Origin: Romanomermis culicivorax
Lineage: Eukaryota; Nematoda; Enoplea; Mermithida; Mermithidae
NCBI GenBank assembly: GCA_963922205.1
Contig: CAWUHX010000167.1
Span: 372,001 to 436,000 of the forward strand
Direction of reading: 5' to 3'
Length of the DNA stretch: 64,000 bases
Below the pieces are notes generated by a model. That model did no database searches. It saw nothing but the letters and a program-made list of their open reading frames with translations, and was not told the DNA's origin. Positions 34,695-44,520 of the stretch are shown here, piece after piece; position 1 is the stretch's first letter, and every line of letters starts with the position of its first letter. Position numbers and translations under genes: made by a program.

Positions 34695-37598
34695 ATGCCC
34701 AATGAAAGGATACCGAGAGGTAATACTTTACATAGATCACCACCCAGAGTGGCGAGTGCTGGGAATCTAGTCAATTTGGGAGACGGAGATCAGCAACGGC
34801 ATGCTGCTCCAGACCCAGTGATTCCAGATCAAACTCCCGCGAGGGTTCAACCATTGCAACAAAATGCAATGCATTTTACGCCTCAAGACGCAGGCGTACC
34901 AATTGACCCACCACCAGCGATTGCCATCGATCCGCAGGAGGCAGGCCCGGCGAATCCGAACCCAGACGCCGATGGACCGCCGCAGCAAAATTTCAAAAGG
35001 TCACCGCCGCCAAAGGTCGAATTAGCAGGACCGAAAAGGGACGTCGTTACGCCCGAAATTCGACCAAATTTGGAAGAAAGGGACCCCGAAGTCGATCAAC
35101 GATTAGAGAGGATTCCCCAGGAACAAGAGCGATTCCAACCGCAGGAAAGAGCTCCCGAGATGTCCAATCAAGAGTTGGCGACGCAGCTACGCGAATTGAA
35201 AGGGACCGTCGAAGCCTTGTTCGACATAATCGCGAATGCCGCCACAGAGGACAACAAAAGGGAAGCCGACAGGCGCCGACAGGAGCCGGATAGACAGGTT
35301 AGACCATGTAATAGGGGTGCAGAAAGAGACAACCGTCTCGCTGCTGAAATGGGTGCAGGCGCAGGGCCTAGTAATAGGCCTGATATTGATGAAGGGCAAA
35401 GGCTTAACTTTGAGCCCAAAAGTTGGAGAGGTCCAGCTAGAGATCTTCGATTCGAAGGAGCTGAGCAATCAGCAGACTTCAGGAATCAAAATCAGATAGC
35501 TTCGCAGCATCCAACTTTAACTAGAGTGGTCTATGATGGTAGAGGAAATATAGTTGATCCAAATACCCTTAGACCAGATCAATTGGCATGTTTCCCATAT
35601 AGGGATTACAGGTTTGACAAAGACAATATGCCATCATATCAAGGAGGTGTACCACCTCAACGAGATCCAAATAGAGTTATGCTGCAATCTCTGAACTCTG
35701 ATCTTGATCCAGTATTAACAGCAGCTTATGATCAGAGGGAAGTGCCATCAAATAATTTGGCGCAAGAAATTGTAGTCAGGAATATCGTTAAAGGTGTGTT
35801 ACCCAAACTTTTAGATGAGGGTATGGTAAATCAGCAGGTGCTTAGCTTTTTAACAGCACTTGAAGGGGAATTCCGTAGGGATACACCCGAATCAGCTAAG
35901 TATGAAGCACTGCTGAGGCTTTCTAAAGGTAGACCGAAGGCTGTTGCAGGGGACAACATGACCTATAGGGAGGCCAGGAGAGCCATTATTAATGTCTTTG
36001 CACCTGAGTGTAACCTGGAAATGTTAACCAGGGAGTTGTTTGAGATCCAACAAAGACCCAATGAACAGGCCGTAGAGTTTTTAAAAAGGGTCAGTATATT
36101 AGTGGAACTAGTTAAAGGTGATTTAGACTATCAGTCTAAACAGAGACTGATTATTGATACCTTTATTTACAAGAGTGATCCTACATTTCAGTCTGAACTG
36201 AAAAATTCAAAGCATACCTTTAGAACCTGGTATGATCTTGCAGTAGAGGTTCATGATATTGAACGTAGGTACAAAAATGCCTTTCAGAGATATGGACCCA
36301 AGGGTACGCAACAGGATCCTATAGTAATTAATGAAGTAGGTATGCCTAGTGGGCATGATCCTGAAATTGCCGTAGTTGCTAGGAACCAGTCAGAAGGATA
36401 TCAACAAGGCCAGAGGCAAAGGTTTCGGCAACCATATCAAACCGTAGGTAATCAGGTACAGGCCCAAACCCAAAGGTCAAGGAGTGATTCTCCTGAGATA
36501 GAGGAGATTCCAGTTCGGGAAGCCCCTAGGGCTCAGACCGAAAAAGGTAAGAAAGAATCTCTTCTATTGAAAATTTCTAAAGAGATGGTACAACTGGTCG
36601 AAAGGTTCGACCAGCTCCAGCAAAAGGTTGATAACAGGCAAGCGAAAAATCGGTCTGATGTGGCCATACCGAGTACCAGTCAGGGAGGTCAAGTTTCCCG
36701 AGATCCGACAAAGCCATGGTGTGAGTTCCATAAGAACATAACACATAATACTGCAGACTGCAGGACATTGAGAGTATTGTCCGAGTGCAGGAGCAGAGGT
36801 AGAGCCAGCTTCCCTACCTTCAACAGGGGAGGCTTCAACAATTTTGCTAGAGGTAACTATAGAGGTAGAGGAGGTTACCCTAATGCCAATTTTAATAACA
36901 GAGGCAGAGGTGCTTATAATATAGGCTATTCAGGTTATCAGGATAGCCACGAGAGTTACCAACAGAATTCAGATTATAATGAATTTCTGGAGTTTAAAAA
37001 ACAGAAGGAGCTGCAGAAGCAGTTCCAACAGATGCAGCAATATCAACAACAAGCTGCATTACAGCAACCTCAGCCGCCTCAGGCTATTATGGGTCCGACT
37101 CAGACTCTTCAACAGGGTCAATTCACAAATCAGCCACCTCAGAAGGATTATTCGAGTGTTATGGTTGCAAGGCAATCTCAAATGAGTCCTTTAGGTGAAG
37201 TAAATCAGAGAGTGAGTTGCCCAAATGTTGTATTAGGTAGTATTGTGCAAATGAATGCAATTGCACCACAACCTGTAGTACCATCAGTACAAGTAGTAAG
37301 GAGAGGCACACCAGCTAGTCCTCAGGAACAACATTTGCTGGATACGTACCCCAGAACAGCCCCATTCCACATTGAGGTTGTTATAGGATGTCGTAAGACA
37401 ATGGCTTTAATTCAAACAGGAGCTCAGTGCACTGTCATGTCGGCTAAGTTTCTGAAAGAAACTTTGGGCCCAGATTACACTGAATATCCGAGGATATTAA
37501 ATGTTACTGTAGGAATGGTAAGACAGTCCAAGCCCATGGGTATATCCAATTTAGGATGGATACATTGTGTGGACAGTTCCCCGTTAAAGCAATTGTAA
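34695..37598 (+). CDS. gag: Gag with start of protease
   Basis: 967 codons from ATG 34695, structural protein that packages the RNA. Residues 1-200 are Pro/Gln/Arg-rich. The region near 395-535 is a Retrotrans_gag-like capsid ([32 protein letters not shown]). Around 675 there is a zinc-knuckle-like [15 protein letters not shown], and then an RG-rich tract ([18 protein letters not shown]) and a Gln-rich stretch. The last 90 residues start an aspartic protease, but the catalytic DTGA is QTGA (CAA at 37413-37415). The frame then ends inside the protease fold, the remainder being in the -1 frame. Confidence 0.88.
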   Translation: MPNERIPRGNTLHRSPPRVASAGNLVNLGDGDQQRHAAPDPVIPDQTPARVQPLQQNAMHFTPQDAGVPIDPPPAIAIDPQEAGPANPNPDADGPPQQNFKRSPPPKVELAGPKRDVVTPEIRPNLEERDPEVDQRLERIPQEQERFQPQERAPEMSNQELATQLRELKGTVEALFDIIANAATEDNKREADRRRQEPDRQVRPCNRGAERDNRLAAEMGAGAGPSNRPDIDEGQRLNFEPKSWRGPARDLRFEGAEQSADFRNQNQIASQHPTLTRVVYDGRGNIVDPNTLRPDQLACFPYRDYRFDKDNMPSYQGGVPPQRDPNRVMLQSLNSDLDPVLTAAYDQREVPSNNLAQEIVVRNIVKGVLPKLLDEGMVNQQVLSFLTALEGEFRRDTPESAKYEALLRLSKGRPKAVAGDNMTYREARRAIINVFAPECNLEMLTRELFEIQQRPNEQAVEFLKRVSILVELVKGDLDYQSKQRLIIDTFIYKSDPTFQSELKNSKHTFRTWYDLAVEVHDIERRYKNAFQRYGPKGTQQDPIVINEVGMPSGHDPEIAVVARNQSEGYQQGQRQRFRQPYQTVGNQVQAQTQRSRSDSPEIEEIPVREAPRAQTEKGKKESLLLKISKEMVQLVERFDQLQQKVDNRQAKNRSDVAIPSTSQGGQVSRDPTKPWCEFHKNITHNTADCRTLRVLSECRSRGRASFPTFNRGGFNNFARGNYRGRGGYPNANFNNRGRGAYNIGYSGYQDSHESYQQNSDYNEFLEFKKQKELQKQFQQMQQYQQQAALQQPQPPQAIMGPTQTLQQGQFTNQPPQKDYSSVMVARQSQMSPLGEVNQRVSCPNVVLGSIVQMNAIAPQPVVPSVQVVRRGTPASPQEQHLLDTYPRTAPFHIEVVIGCRKTMALIQTGAQCTVMSAKFLKETLGPDYTEYPRILNVTVGMVRQSKPMGISNLGWIHCVDSSPLKQL

Positions 37599-38839
37599 TT
37601 CCTGAAGCAGGTGAAAATGTTATTGTGGGTACAGACTTTTTGGCTCATCCTCAGGTAGGAGCCATAATAGATTTCAGGAATAGGACGATGACGCTCAACA
37701 ACCGTCAACAACGGATATATGTGACACCGGACCAGCCCCAATCGAATTGTGGAGAGGTCATGACCACGAGCGCCGCGGAATCCACGATGAGCGCCGCCGA
37801 CCAATACCAGCCAAAGATTTGCCTGCTAAAGGTTTCGGTGCCAGTGGTGAGTGTGAATCCCATCTACTTACCAAGTGGTACTGATATACTTCTGAGAGCA
37901 AAACTTTGGGATAAGGTAGGCGAAAATCGCCTTAATGGAATCATAATAGAGTCTGAAGAGAACAAAGAAAGGTTCCACATTGATAGTACCATAGTAGATG
38001 GTACAAAAGATGATTTTGTTGTTATGGTATCCAACAACACAGGATCAGGGTGCCATTTAAAAAGAAATCAAATAATTGGCCATACTAATTCAGTGTTGTG
38101 TGATACTGATAACCAAGATCAACTTAAGGGGAAGATAGTTGAGGATCTGGAGAAGCTACAAACTTGTGCAGTTCAAGCTAGACCTGAAGCTCCTCAATCG
38201 GATGAGAAAGCATTCAAGGAAGCTTTGTACAATATGCTGGCTAAATCCAACATTCCATCAGAGCAATTGGAACAAGCTCTACGATGTCTCGCAAAATATA
38301 GAGACGTGTTCAGCTTGCCCAATGATCCGCCAACTACTACACCCTACCTGACCTGTAAAATCAATACAGGCGATGCGGCGCCTGTGGCAAAAAGGTACCA
38401 CAGGACTGCTATAAATTTACGGCCACATGTTCGTGAGCATGTGCAAGATATGCTCAAAAAGGGTGTAATTGAGCCATCAAAGTCGCCTTGGGCAGCTCCG
38501 CTATTCCTTGTAGGTAAAAAGGATGGTACCAAGCAACCAGTAGTGGACTTTAGGGGTATAAATGATGTTACCAAGGATGATAAGTATCCCATTCCTAGAA
38601 TGGATGACTATCTAGACTGTTTAGGTAAAGCCAAATTTTATACTACCTTAGATCTCAAATCAGGGTATTGGCAAGTGCCAATGGATGAAGAAAGCAAAGA
38701 AAAAACTGCTTTCATATGCCAAGAAGGGCTTCATCAATTTAAAGTCATGCCCTTTGGCCTAAAAAATGCGCCAGCCGAATTCCAGTGTATGATGGAAAGA
38801 GTTTTGCATCCATATGTTTGGAAAATCTGTCTAGTCTAA
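37556..38839 (+). pseudogene. pol: Protease C-terminal part and reverse transcriptase, cut by a stop at the catalytic motif
   Basis: Opens with the second half of the protease (ENVIVGTDFLAH), then a spacer, then RT with KKGVIEPSKSPWAAPLFLV, TTLDLKSGYWQ (first catalytic Asp) and MPFGLKNAPAEFQ. A TAA at 38837-38839 stands where the Tyr of YIDDIIVFS should be, and IDDIIVFS follows it in frame. The frame is -1 relative to gag and the shift falls within the protease, with no slippery heptamer that I can see. A one-base deletion is therefore more likely than programmed frameshifting. Confidence 0.88.
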
Positions 38840-39703
38840 ATAGACGATATTATTGTGTTCTCAAATACGTTTGAGGAACACCTAGTTAATCTAGAGCTAG
38901 TCCTGCAAGCTCTAAGAAAGGCTCATTTGACCTTGAAGCCGGAGAAGTGTGAATTCCTGCCGGAGAGAGTTCATTTTTTAGGACATATCTTAAATTCGGA
39001 TAGAGTTTCCCCAGATCCGAAAAAGGTCAAAGCTATAAATTATTTCCCATTCCCAGAGTCTAAACGTAAACTGCAAAGGTTTTTAGGTATGTTGCAGTGG
39101 TGTAAAAAGTTCATACTGGGTTTGGCTAAACAGGCTGAACCGTTGTATAAATTAACTGGGAAGAACTGTGTTTGGGAAATCACGGAGGTTCACCATCAGG
39201 CTTTTAGGAGCCTGAAAGAAGCACTATTGTCAGTGCCATTCCTTAGGTACCCGGTTCTGGATGAGTCTGCGGACTTTGTCCTTCAGACAGATGCCAGCGG
39301 AACGGCACTAGGAGCAGTCCTTTACCAGGAGACCAAGTCAGACCGCTGGGTAATTGCTTATAATAGCAGAATTTTAAAAGCGGATGAGAAAAAGTGGTCA
39401 GCCATCGAAAGGGAGTGCTTGGCAATTGTGTATGGCTTGAAGTTATACAAGCACTACTTAGTAGGTCATAAAGTGATCATAAGAACTGATCACAAACCTT
39501 TGTTGTCTATGAAGGTCAATGCCATGACCAATGGTAAGTTGAAGAGATGGTACTCATTCATCTCTCAGTTCAACCATAAGCTAGAGTATGTGCCTGGAAA
39601 ACAAAATGCCATGGCAGACTTTTTGTCCAGGATGGATGAACCAGACGATCAAGCGGTAAAGATACCGCCAAAATGGGAACACATGTTCTCAAAGGATAAA
39701 TGA
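38840..39703 (+). pseudogene. pol: Reverse transcriptase thumb and RNase H
   Basis: Same frame as the RT block, after the TAA. IDDIIVFS is followed by the thumb (KCEFLPERVHFLGHIL, RKLQRFLGML). RNase H follows with QTDASGTALGAVLYQ, ERECLAIVYGLK and IIRTDHKPLL, the D-E-D residues expected for Gypsy RNase H. It ends LSRMDEP...KDK at TGA 39701-39703. The frame stays open past this stop into integrase. Confidence 0.88.
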
Positions 39704-41530
39704 GAGTCTGAAAATCTGAAAGATCTTGAGGCACAGCTAATTGAGAAAAAGCATCTCAATTTGGTAAAGAGATTCAGAATTCTGACAGATCGGAATCCTG
39801 AAGACGGTACTCCGTTACATCCGGAGCCAAAAGGTAAGAAGAATCAGAGGACTGATATGAGTCCGAGATTCACCCAGATTTATCCGGAAGATTCTGAGGG
39901 TGATCCAGAATCAAACTCGCCTGCAGACTTGGTAAATGCCGTAACTACAAGGAGCATGGCGAAAGAAGCGGAGAAGAGTAATCAGGCTCAGATCCAGCCT
40001 GATGGCAATCAGGTCAATGAAAAGGTAAGTAGGGGAAACCAGGACAAAGGTAAGGAAAAAAGAGTAACCTGGTTATACCCTCAGAAAGAACAGGAGTTTA
40101 CTTTGGCAGACCCCAAAGAAGATGAATTGCCAAAAGGGCTAATTAGGGATGATCTCATGGCCCTCTTGCAGAGAAAAGATGAGGTACTACGACCATACTT
40201 TGATAGATTGGGTCCAAATGGGACAACCAAGTATCATAGTGGATTTTATATCCAAAATGAAGTGTTATACCGGGAAGCCGGACAGGGGTCGGACGATCAA
40301 GTGGTCGACCCATCCTGCCTTAGGGACAATACTTTGCACCAGTACCACGGTGCCGTAATGATGACTCATCAGGGGTTCAAAAGGACCCTTGCTATGATTA
40401 AAAAACGGTTCTGGTGGCCTGGAATTGAAAAGGATGTCAGGCACTGGATCAAGTTTTGTCCAGTTTGTCAAATGGCTAATCAGGGAAACACAGAAATTCC
40501 GCCACTGATACCAATTATTCCACAAGGTCCTTTTGACATAGTATCAGTGGATATCGTGGGTATTTCTCCGCTCAGTGAGAAGAGACCGTATGTCATAGTC
40601 TTTCAAGACTATTTTACAAAGTGGGTTGAAGCTGAACTGATCCCGGATCAGTCAGCTAGCACCGTTGTAGATACTTTTCTACAAGCTATTGTATTTAGGC
40701 ACGGGACTCCACGGAGATTACTCAGCGATAGAGGAGGTTGTTTTACCTCAGATCTGATGAAAGAGATCTGCAAGTTATTAGAGTGTCAGAAAATTTTTAC
40801 AACAGCCTACCATCCACAAGGAAATGGTATGGTAGAAAGGTTCAATCAGACACTCATTAAACAGCTCAGAAAGGTGGCCATTGAGGAAAAAGATAACTGG
40901 CCAAGATACTTGAGAGCCGTGGTGTTTGCATACAATGCCACACCACATGCAGCCACGGGGCAATCCCCATTTTCGTTGCTTAGAGGTCACGAGGCAACCT
41001 TCGGGTTAAACTTATCAAAAGCACACGATATTGTGATGCCGGACAGCAATGCAGAGGCATACAAATTCGTGTTGACCAATCATTTAGTCAACCTTTACGA
41101 GGATATTGCTAAAAATATCCAGAGTGCTGCCGAAAAATCGAAGAAATACTTCGATAAAAAGTCCAAACAAAATGGGTTTAAAGAAAAGGACTGGGTTCTG
41201 CTCAAAGTAGACAAGCAGAAAAAATTAGGACTACCATGGTCCGGTCCATTCATAGTTACGGACATTTCGCGAGAAGCAGAGAACGTTGTCACAATTGTAC
41301 ATTGGGACAACCCGCTAAATCGCCAAACTGTTTCAATCAGCAGGTTGAAACATTTTCGTTACAAGACCACTAGGGTCTTGCCGCAAATAGCGCGAGCCAA
41401 TCAGGACGCGCCACGTGACGAAAATACGTCACTTTCCAATATGGCACAAACAGTTACGACTGGAGCGCCAAACCAAATGAAATCATTTGGAAATTCGCTC
41501 AAGGCGAATCTATGCGCGATCTCGCGCTGA
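39704..41530 (+). CDS. pol: Integrase with GPY/F-type C-terminus
   Basis: Same frame as RT, after the TGA. It runs about 150 charged residues, then an HHCC zinc finger (YHGAVMMTHQGF...CPVCQ). The catalytic core has VDIVG, SDRGG and VERFNQ, giving D, D and E. The C-terminus LGLPWSGPFIVTDI is the GPY/F module of Gypsy integrases. The three catalytic residues are intact. It joins the cDNA to the target with the 4-bp staggered cut seen in the flanking AATG. Confidence 0.9.
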   Translation, partial: ESENLKDLEAQLIEKKHLNLVKRFRILTDRNPEDGTPLHPEPKGKKNQRTDMSPRFTQIYPEDSEGDPESNSPADLVNAVTTRSMAKEAEKSNQAQIQPDGNQVNEKVSRGNQDKGKEKRVTWLYPQKEQEFTLADPKEDELPKGLIRDDLMALLQRKDEVLRPYFDRLGPNGTTKYHSGFYIQNEVLYREAGQGSDDQVVDPSCLRDNTLHQYHGAVMMTHQGFKRTLAMIKKRFWWPGIEKDVRHWIKFCPVCQMANQGNTEIPPLIPIIPQGPFDIVSVDIVGISPLSEKRPYVIVFQDYFTKWVEAELIPDQSASTVVDTFLQAIVFRHGTPRRLLSDRGGCFTSDLMKEICKLLECQKIFTTAYHPQGNGMVERFNQTLIKQLRKVAIEEKDNWPRYLRAVVFAYNATPHAATGQSPFSLLRGHEATFGLNLSKAHDIVMPDSNAEAYKFVLTNHLVNLYEDIAKNIQSAAEKSKKYFDKKSKQNGFKEKDWVLLKVDKQKKLGLPWSGPFIVTDISREAENVVTIVHWDNPLNRQTVSISRLKHFRYKTTRVLPQIARANQDAPRDENTSLSNMAQTVTTGAPNQMKSFGNSLKANLCAISR

Positions 41531-41952
41531 TTTTTTTTTATTTTGTGTACATATCTCGCGCGTGTAGGTACTAATTTTAATTAAAAATGTATTAATTTGT
41601 AATATTTATCGCGTTTATGTATTATTCGTATTAATTTTGTAAATTTTTCATATTTATATCAGACTTTGGGAAAAATTCTTCGGAATTTTAGACCAAAGTG
41701 ACAACCCAAAATATTTCCGACATCTTTTCCAAAAAATTAATTTTCAAATTTTTCATTTTTCCAAAATCAAACTATAGCTGCCCCCGCTTATCTGAATTCT
41801 AAACTTCCATCGGAAGGAAGAAGTAAAATATTCCCCGAATGGCGATAAAAAGGAAATTAGCAGAATTGCTATATTAAACTTTTTCAGCGTTCAAAATTTT
41901 AAAAAATTTATAAATTTATTCGAAAAAGAAAAACATTTCGAAACGAAAAGAA
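41531..41952. other. AT-rich spacer after integrase
   Basis: No ORF. Probably untranslated sequence between pol and the extra ORFs, possibly carrying subgenomic promoter or splice signals. Confidence 0.5.
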
Positions 41953-42177
41953 ATGGGAAAAGGCGTGCGGAACTGCCAACAAGCTCCGACCCGCGAGTGG
42001 TTGCACACAGAGCGCCACGTCGAATATGGCAGGGCCGAGCACCGCCAAGATAATTGTTTTTTCTTCATCGACGGTAAGTTTCGAACTTATTTTTATCAAA
42101 TATTCTTGGAAACTGCAGGTAATGCCCAGAAGTCACTGGAAGACCAGCTCGGCGCCCCAAAGGGCAGACGAGGTTAG
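41953..42177 (+). CDS. Small ORF, possibly with a 45-nt intron
   Basis: ATG 41953. The first part (MGKGVRNCQQAPTREW) ends GAC G|GTAAGT at 42073. An acceptor AACTGCAG ends at 42118, so a 45-nt intron would join to GNAQKSLEDQLG. As 45 is a multiple of three and the insert is open, unspliced RNA also codes (74 residues). Function unknown. It is basic and Cys/His-containing. Confidence 0.4.
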   Translation: MGKGVRNCQQAPTREWLHTERHVEYGRAEHRQDNCFFFIDGKFRTYFYQIFLETAGNAQKSLEDQLGAPKGRRG

Positions 42178-42457
42178 AACTTAGAGGGAACGAAAAATGG
42201 GAGTACTGAGAAGCGGAAGCTCGAAGCCAAGCAGGGAATTTCCAAATTTGGAAATATACCTGATACCACCGAGAGCTATACAATTCAAGGGAAACCTAGA
42301 ACCTTGGGTTCAGCCCGTTTTAAAGTTTTATCATTCAAAAATTTATCAAAAATTATTTATTTTCAAATCAAATCAAATCATATCACTTTTTCGATATCAA
42401 ATTCATTAAAAATTATCAATCTCGAGCGCTATAAAAATTGTAAATACAGCGCCATAA

Positions 42458-44520
42458 ATGGAGCGTAGTTGGTTGCTCAAGCAGCTGGTCAGAGATTGGT
42501 GTCCAATCAAGTGGTGGCAATCGGATCAGGTCTACCCTCCCCAACATATAGAGGTAGCAAGGGTAAGATTTGGTAAGGTGTTAGTTGCCTACCAGCTCAA
42601 TGTTTGTATATCAGTGGCTCACCTAACAACCTGCACTAAATTTAATTTCTGCGAAACTTAACCCGCTTGGTGTTGTGGTGCTGGTGTAGTATAGACCCGA
42701 AAATGCGCTGAGAAAAGGGGAATAAACACAAAAATTAATAGTATCTTATGTTTAGATTATAACGTCAAACGGGCCGTACGAATCCATGAACTGGATCAGT
42801 GGTTTAAAGCCACATTTGGGTACTGGCCGGCTAATCCCAAGGAACCAAAATTGGTAGACATCGGGAAAGTCAGCCAGACACTCCATTTTATCCGAGAAGT
42901 ATCAATCTTCAGAGGACATGTGGCTTCGATGTTGAAAAAGTCAACCAGGATTCAGAGGACATGTGGCTTCGATGTTGAAAAAGTCAACCAGGATAAGGTC
43001 GCCACCTTGTTTAAAACAAGAGAGGTCGACAATCCAATGGGAAAGCAGTTTGCCCGATACGTGAACTTCGCTCTAACGAATGGTCAAACCTACGTTATTG
43101 ATACGACGTCGATGATGCTCAAAGAGTGGACCAGCCTCCACGACTTCTTGAACTCCGACATGCTCTTCGCCGGATATTCCGTATTGGAGGACCTGGTAAG
43201 TATCTATAACGTATGTGGTGCAGGGCGAGACAATAAGGATAGGGACAAAACTGTCCCCTTATGGGAATTTCTTGGAAAGACCAAAGGTCGATACTTTGAT
43301 TTAGACCGTTTCGCTCTAACCATGGTAGGAGTAAACCTGGAGAAAAAATGTTTTCAGACAGGTATCTGTCCCGAAACCTTTCGGTTAAAGGGACTATTCA
43401 CGGAATTCTACCTGATAGACGTGGGCCCCTACCAGTATGACTTTTCATTAAAGGCGAACTGTGATCGGTTTGCCAAAAGGGGTATACTGCCGGAAGAGCT
43501 TAGATACGCGGCTCTAGACGCATACTACTCCTTATTGGTCATGTTTGCCGCCATTTACTATGGCATGGCCGATCCACTGCTTATGCAAATGCAGATTTTC
43601 GACCATGACAAGGTGGATCCCAAACAGATCAACACCGTTGCCCTACATTTTTATCAACAATATCTAATGATCCCGGGCAACGTGAATAGAGAAATGGGGC
43701 TAGGTACCCCAGTTATGGAAACTGATCAGGTACAGCCGAATATGGTCTATCACATGATGAAGTGTGAAATGTATAACCGTTGGGCTGTACAGATGCAGGG
43801 AAATAACACAGGTTATTATACCGCGCCCACGGAATGTAATCCAGTTCGTCCTCAGGGAGTTCAACTGCCAAGTGGCTTCTACCCACTGCTCCCAAGAGAT
43901 AACAAACCAATGAAGGACGATGGATACACTACAGATAGTGATCCCGACAAAATCCAGGACATCCAGATACCAGACTGGGTTAATATTTCAAAAGATATCC
44001 TGGAAAATCTCAAGTCAGGTGGAACCTATTGGGATTTAGACGGGAAAATTTCTTTGACTTTATACGAAAACGCCAAGCTATACTGGCAACAGGCCGGGAA
44101 GCCCGAGCAAATACCTGAAGAGGTGTTTTCAGCAAACAACCACTACCCAGTGGGTATCGAAGGTCATAGACAGGCCTACAAGACCAATTTTTATACGCCA
44201 AACTTGGCAAAAATTTCAGGTATGCTAGATGAGCGAAACTTTGCGGAGTTAGAGGTCATCTGCAAATTTATGCCATTGGCTTATCATTTGGCATGGCCGC
44301 ACTCGAGAGCGGAGTGCGACTACGAAACTAGCGCTTTGCTAAACTATAACTTCTTAAATAGTTATACTAGGGAAGGCCAGGAAATGATAAAACGCATGTC
44401 CTGGAAGTCAGGCGACCGCCTGGCTTATTATTTAGAGTTAGCAGCAACGCTACCACCGTCGGAACCCCGCTTTCCATCTAAAAAAGGGGTATACGCGTTG
44501 GCAGAATCAGTTCGGATTTG
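42458..44520 (+). CDS. Spliced extra ORF with DEDDy 3'-5' exonuclease domain
   Basis: Exon 42458-42572 ([10 protein letters not shown]...) joins through a 183-nt GT-AG intron (42573-42755) in phase 1 to a frame that runs on past 42851 to about 44520. The second exon shows the exonuclease signature. ExoI is FDVE (42968-42979), ExoII is around [11 protein letters not shown], and there is a [12 protein letters not shown] segment as in RNase D/WRN-like proteins. ExoIII is [10 protein letters not shown], with the Tyr four before the Asp. All four acidic residues and the Tyr are present. The following roughly 330 residues resemble nothing I know. A 43-bp tandem duplication lies just before FDVE. 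A DEDDy nuclease would remove nucleotides from 3' ends of RNA or DNA; its role here is unknown. Confidence 0.65.
42573..42755 (+). other. Predicted intron in the extra ORF
   Basis: Donor TTTG|GTAAGG, acceptor TATGTTTAG|ATTATAAC. Splicing turns G|AT into GAT (Asp) and connects the 42458 ATG to the exonuclease frame. Unspliced, the first ORF stops at 42661. Confidence 0.55.
42908..42993 (+). repeat. 43-bp exact tandem duplication in coding sequence
   Basis: 42908-42950 and 42951-42993 are identical. As 43 is not a multiple of three, the two copies are translated in different frames: first as [11 protein letters not shown], then as [11 protein letters not shown] with the nuclease motif. Confidence 0.95.

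Noticed and set aside
37540..37610. Programmed -1 frameshift between gag and pol
   Set aside because: The frame change lies inside the protease domain and I see no slippery heptamer with the right frame. A one-base deletion is simpler.
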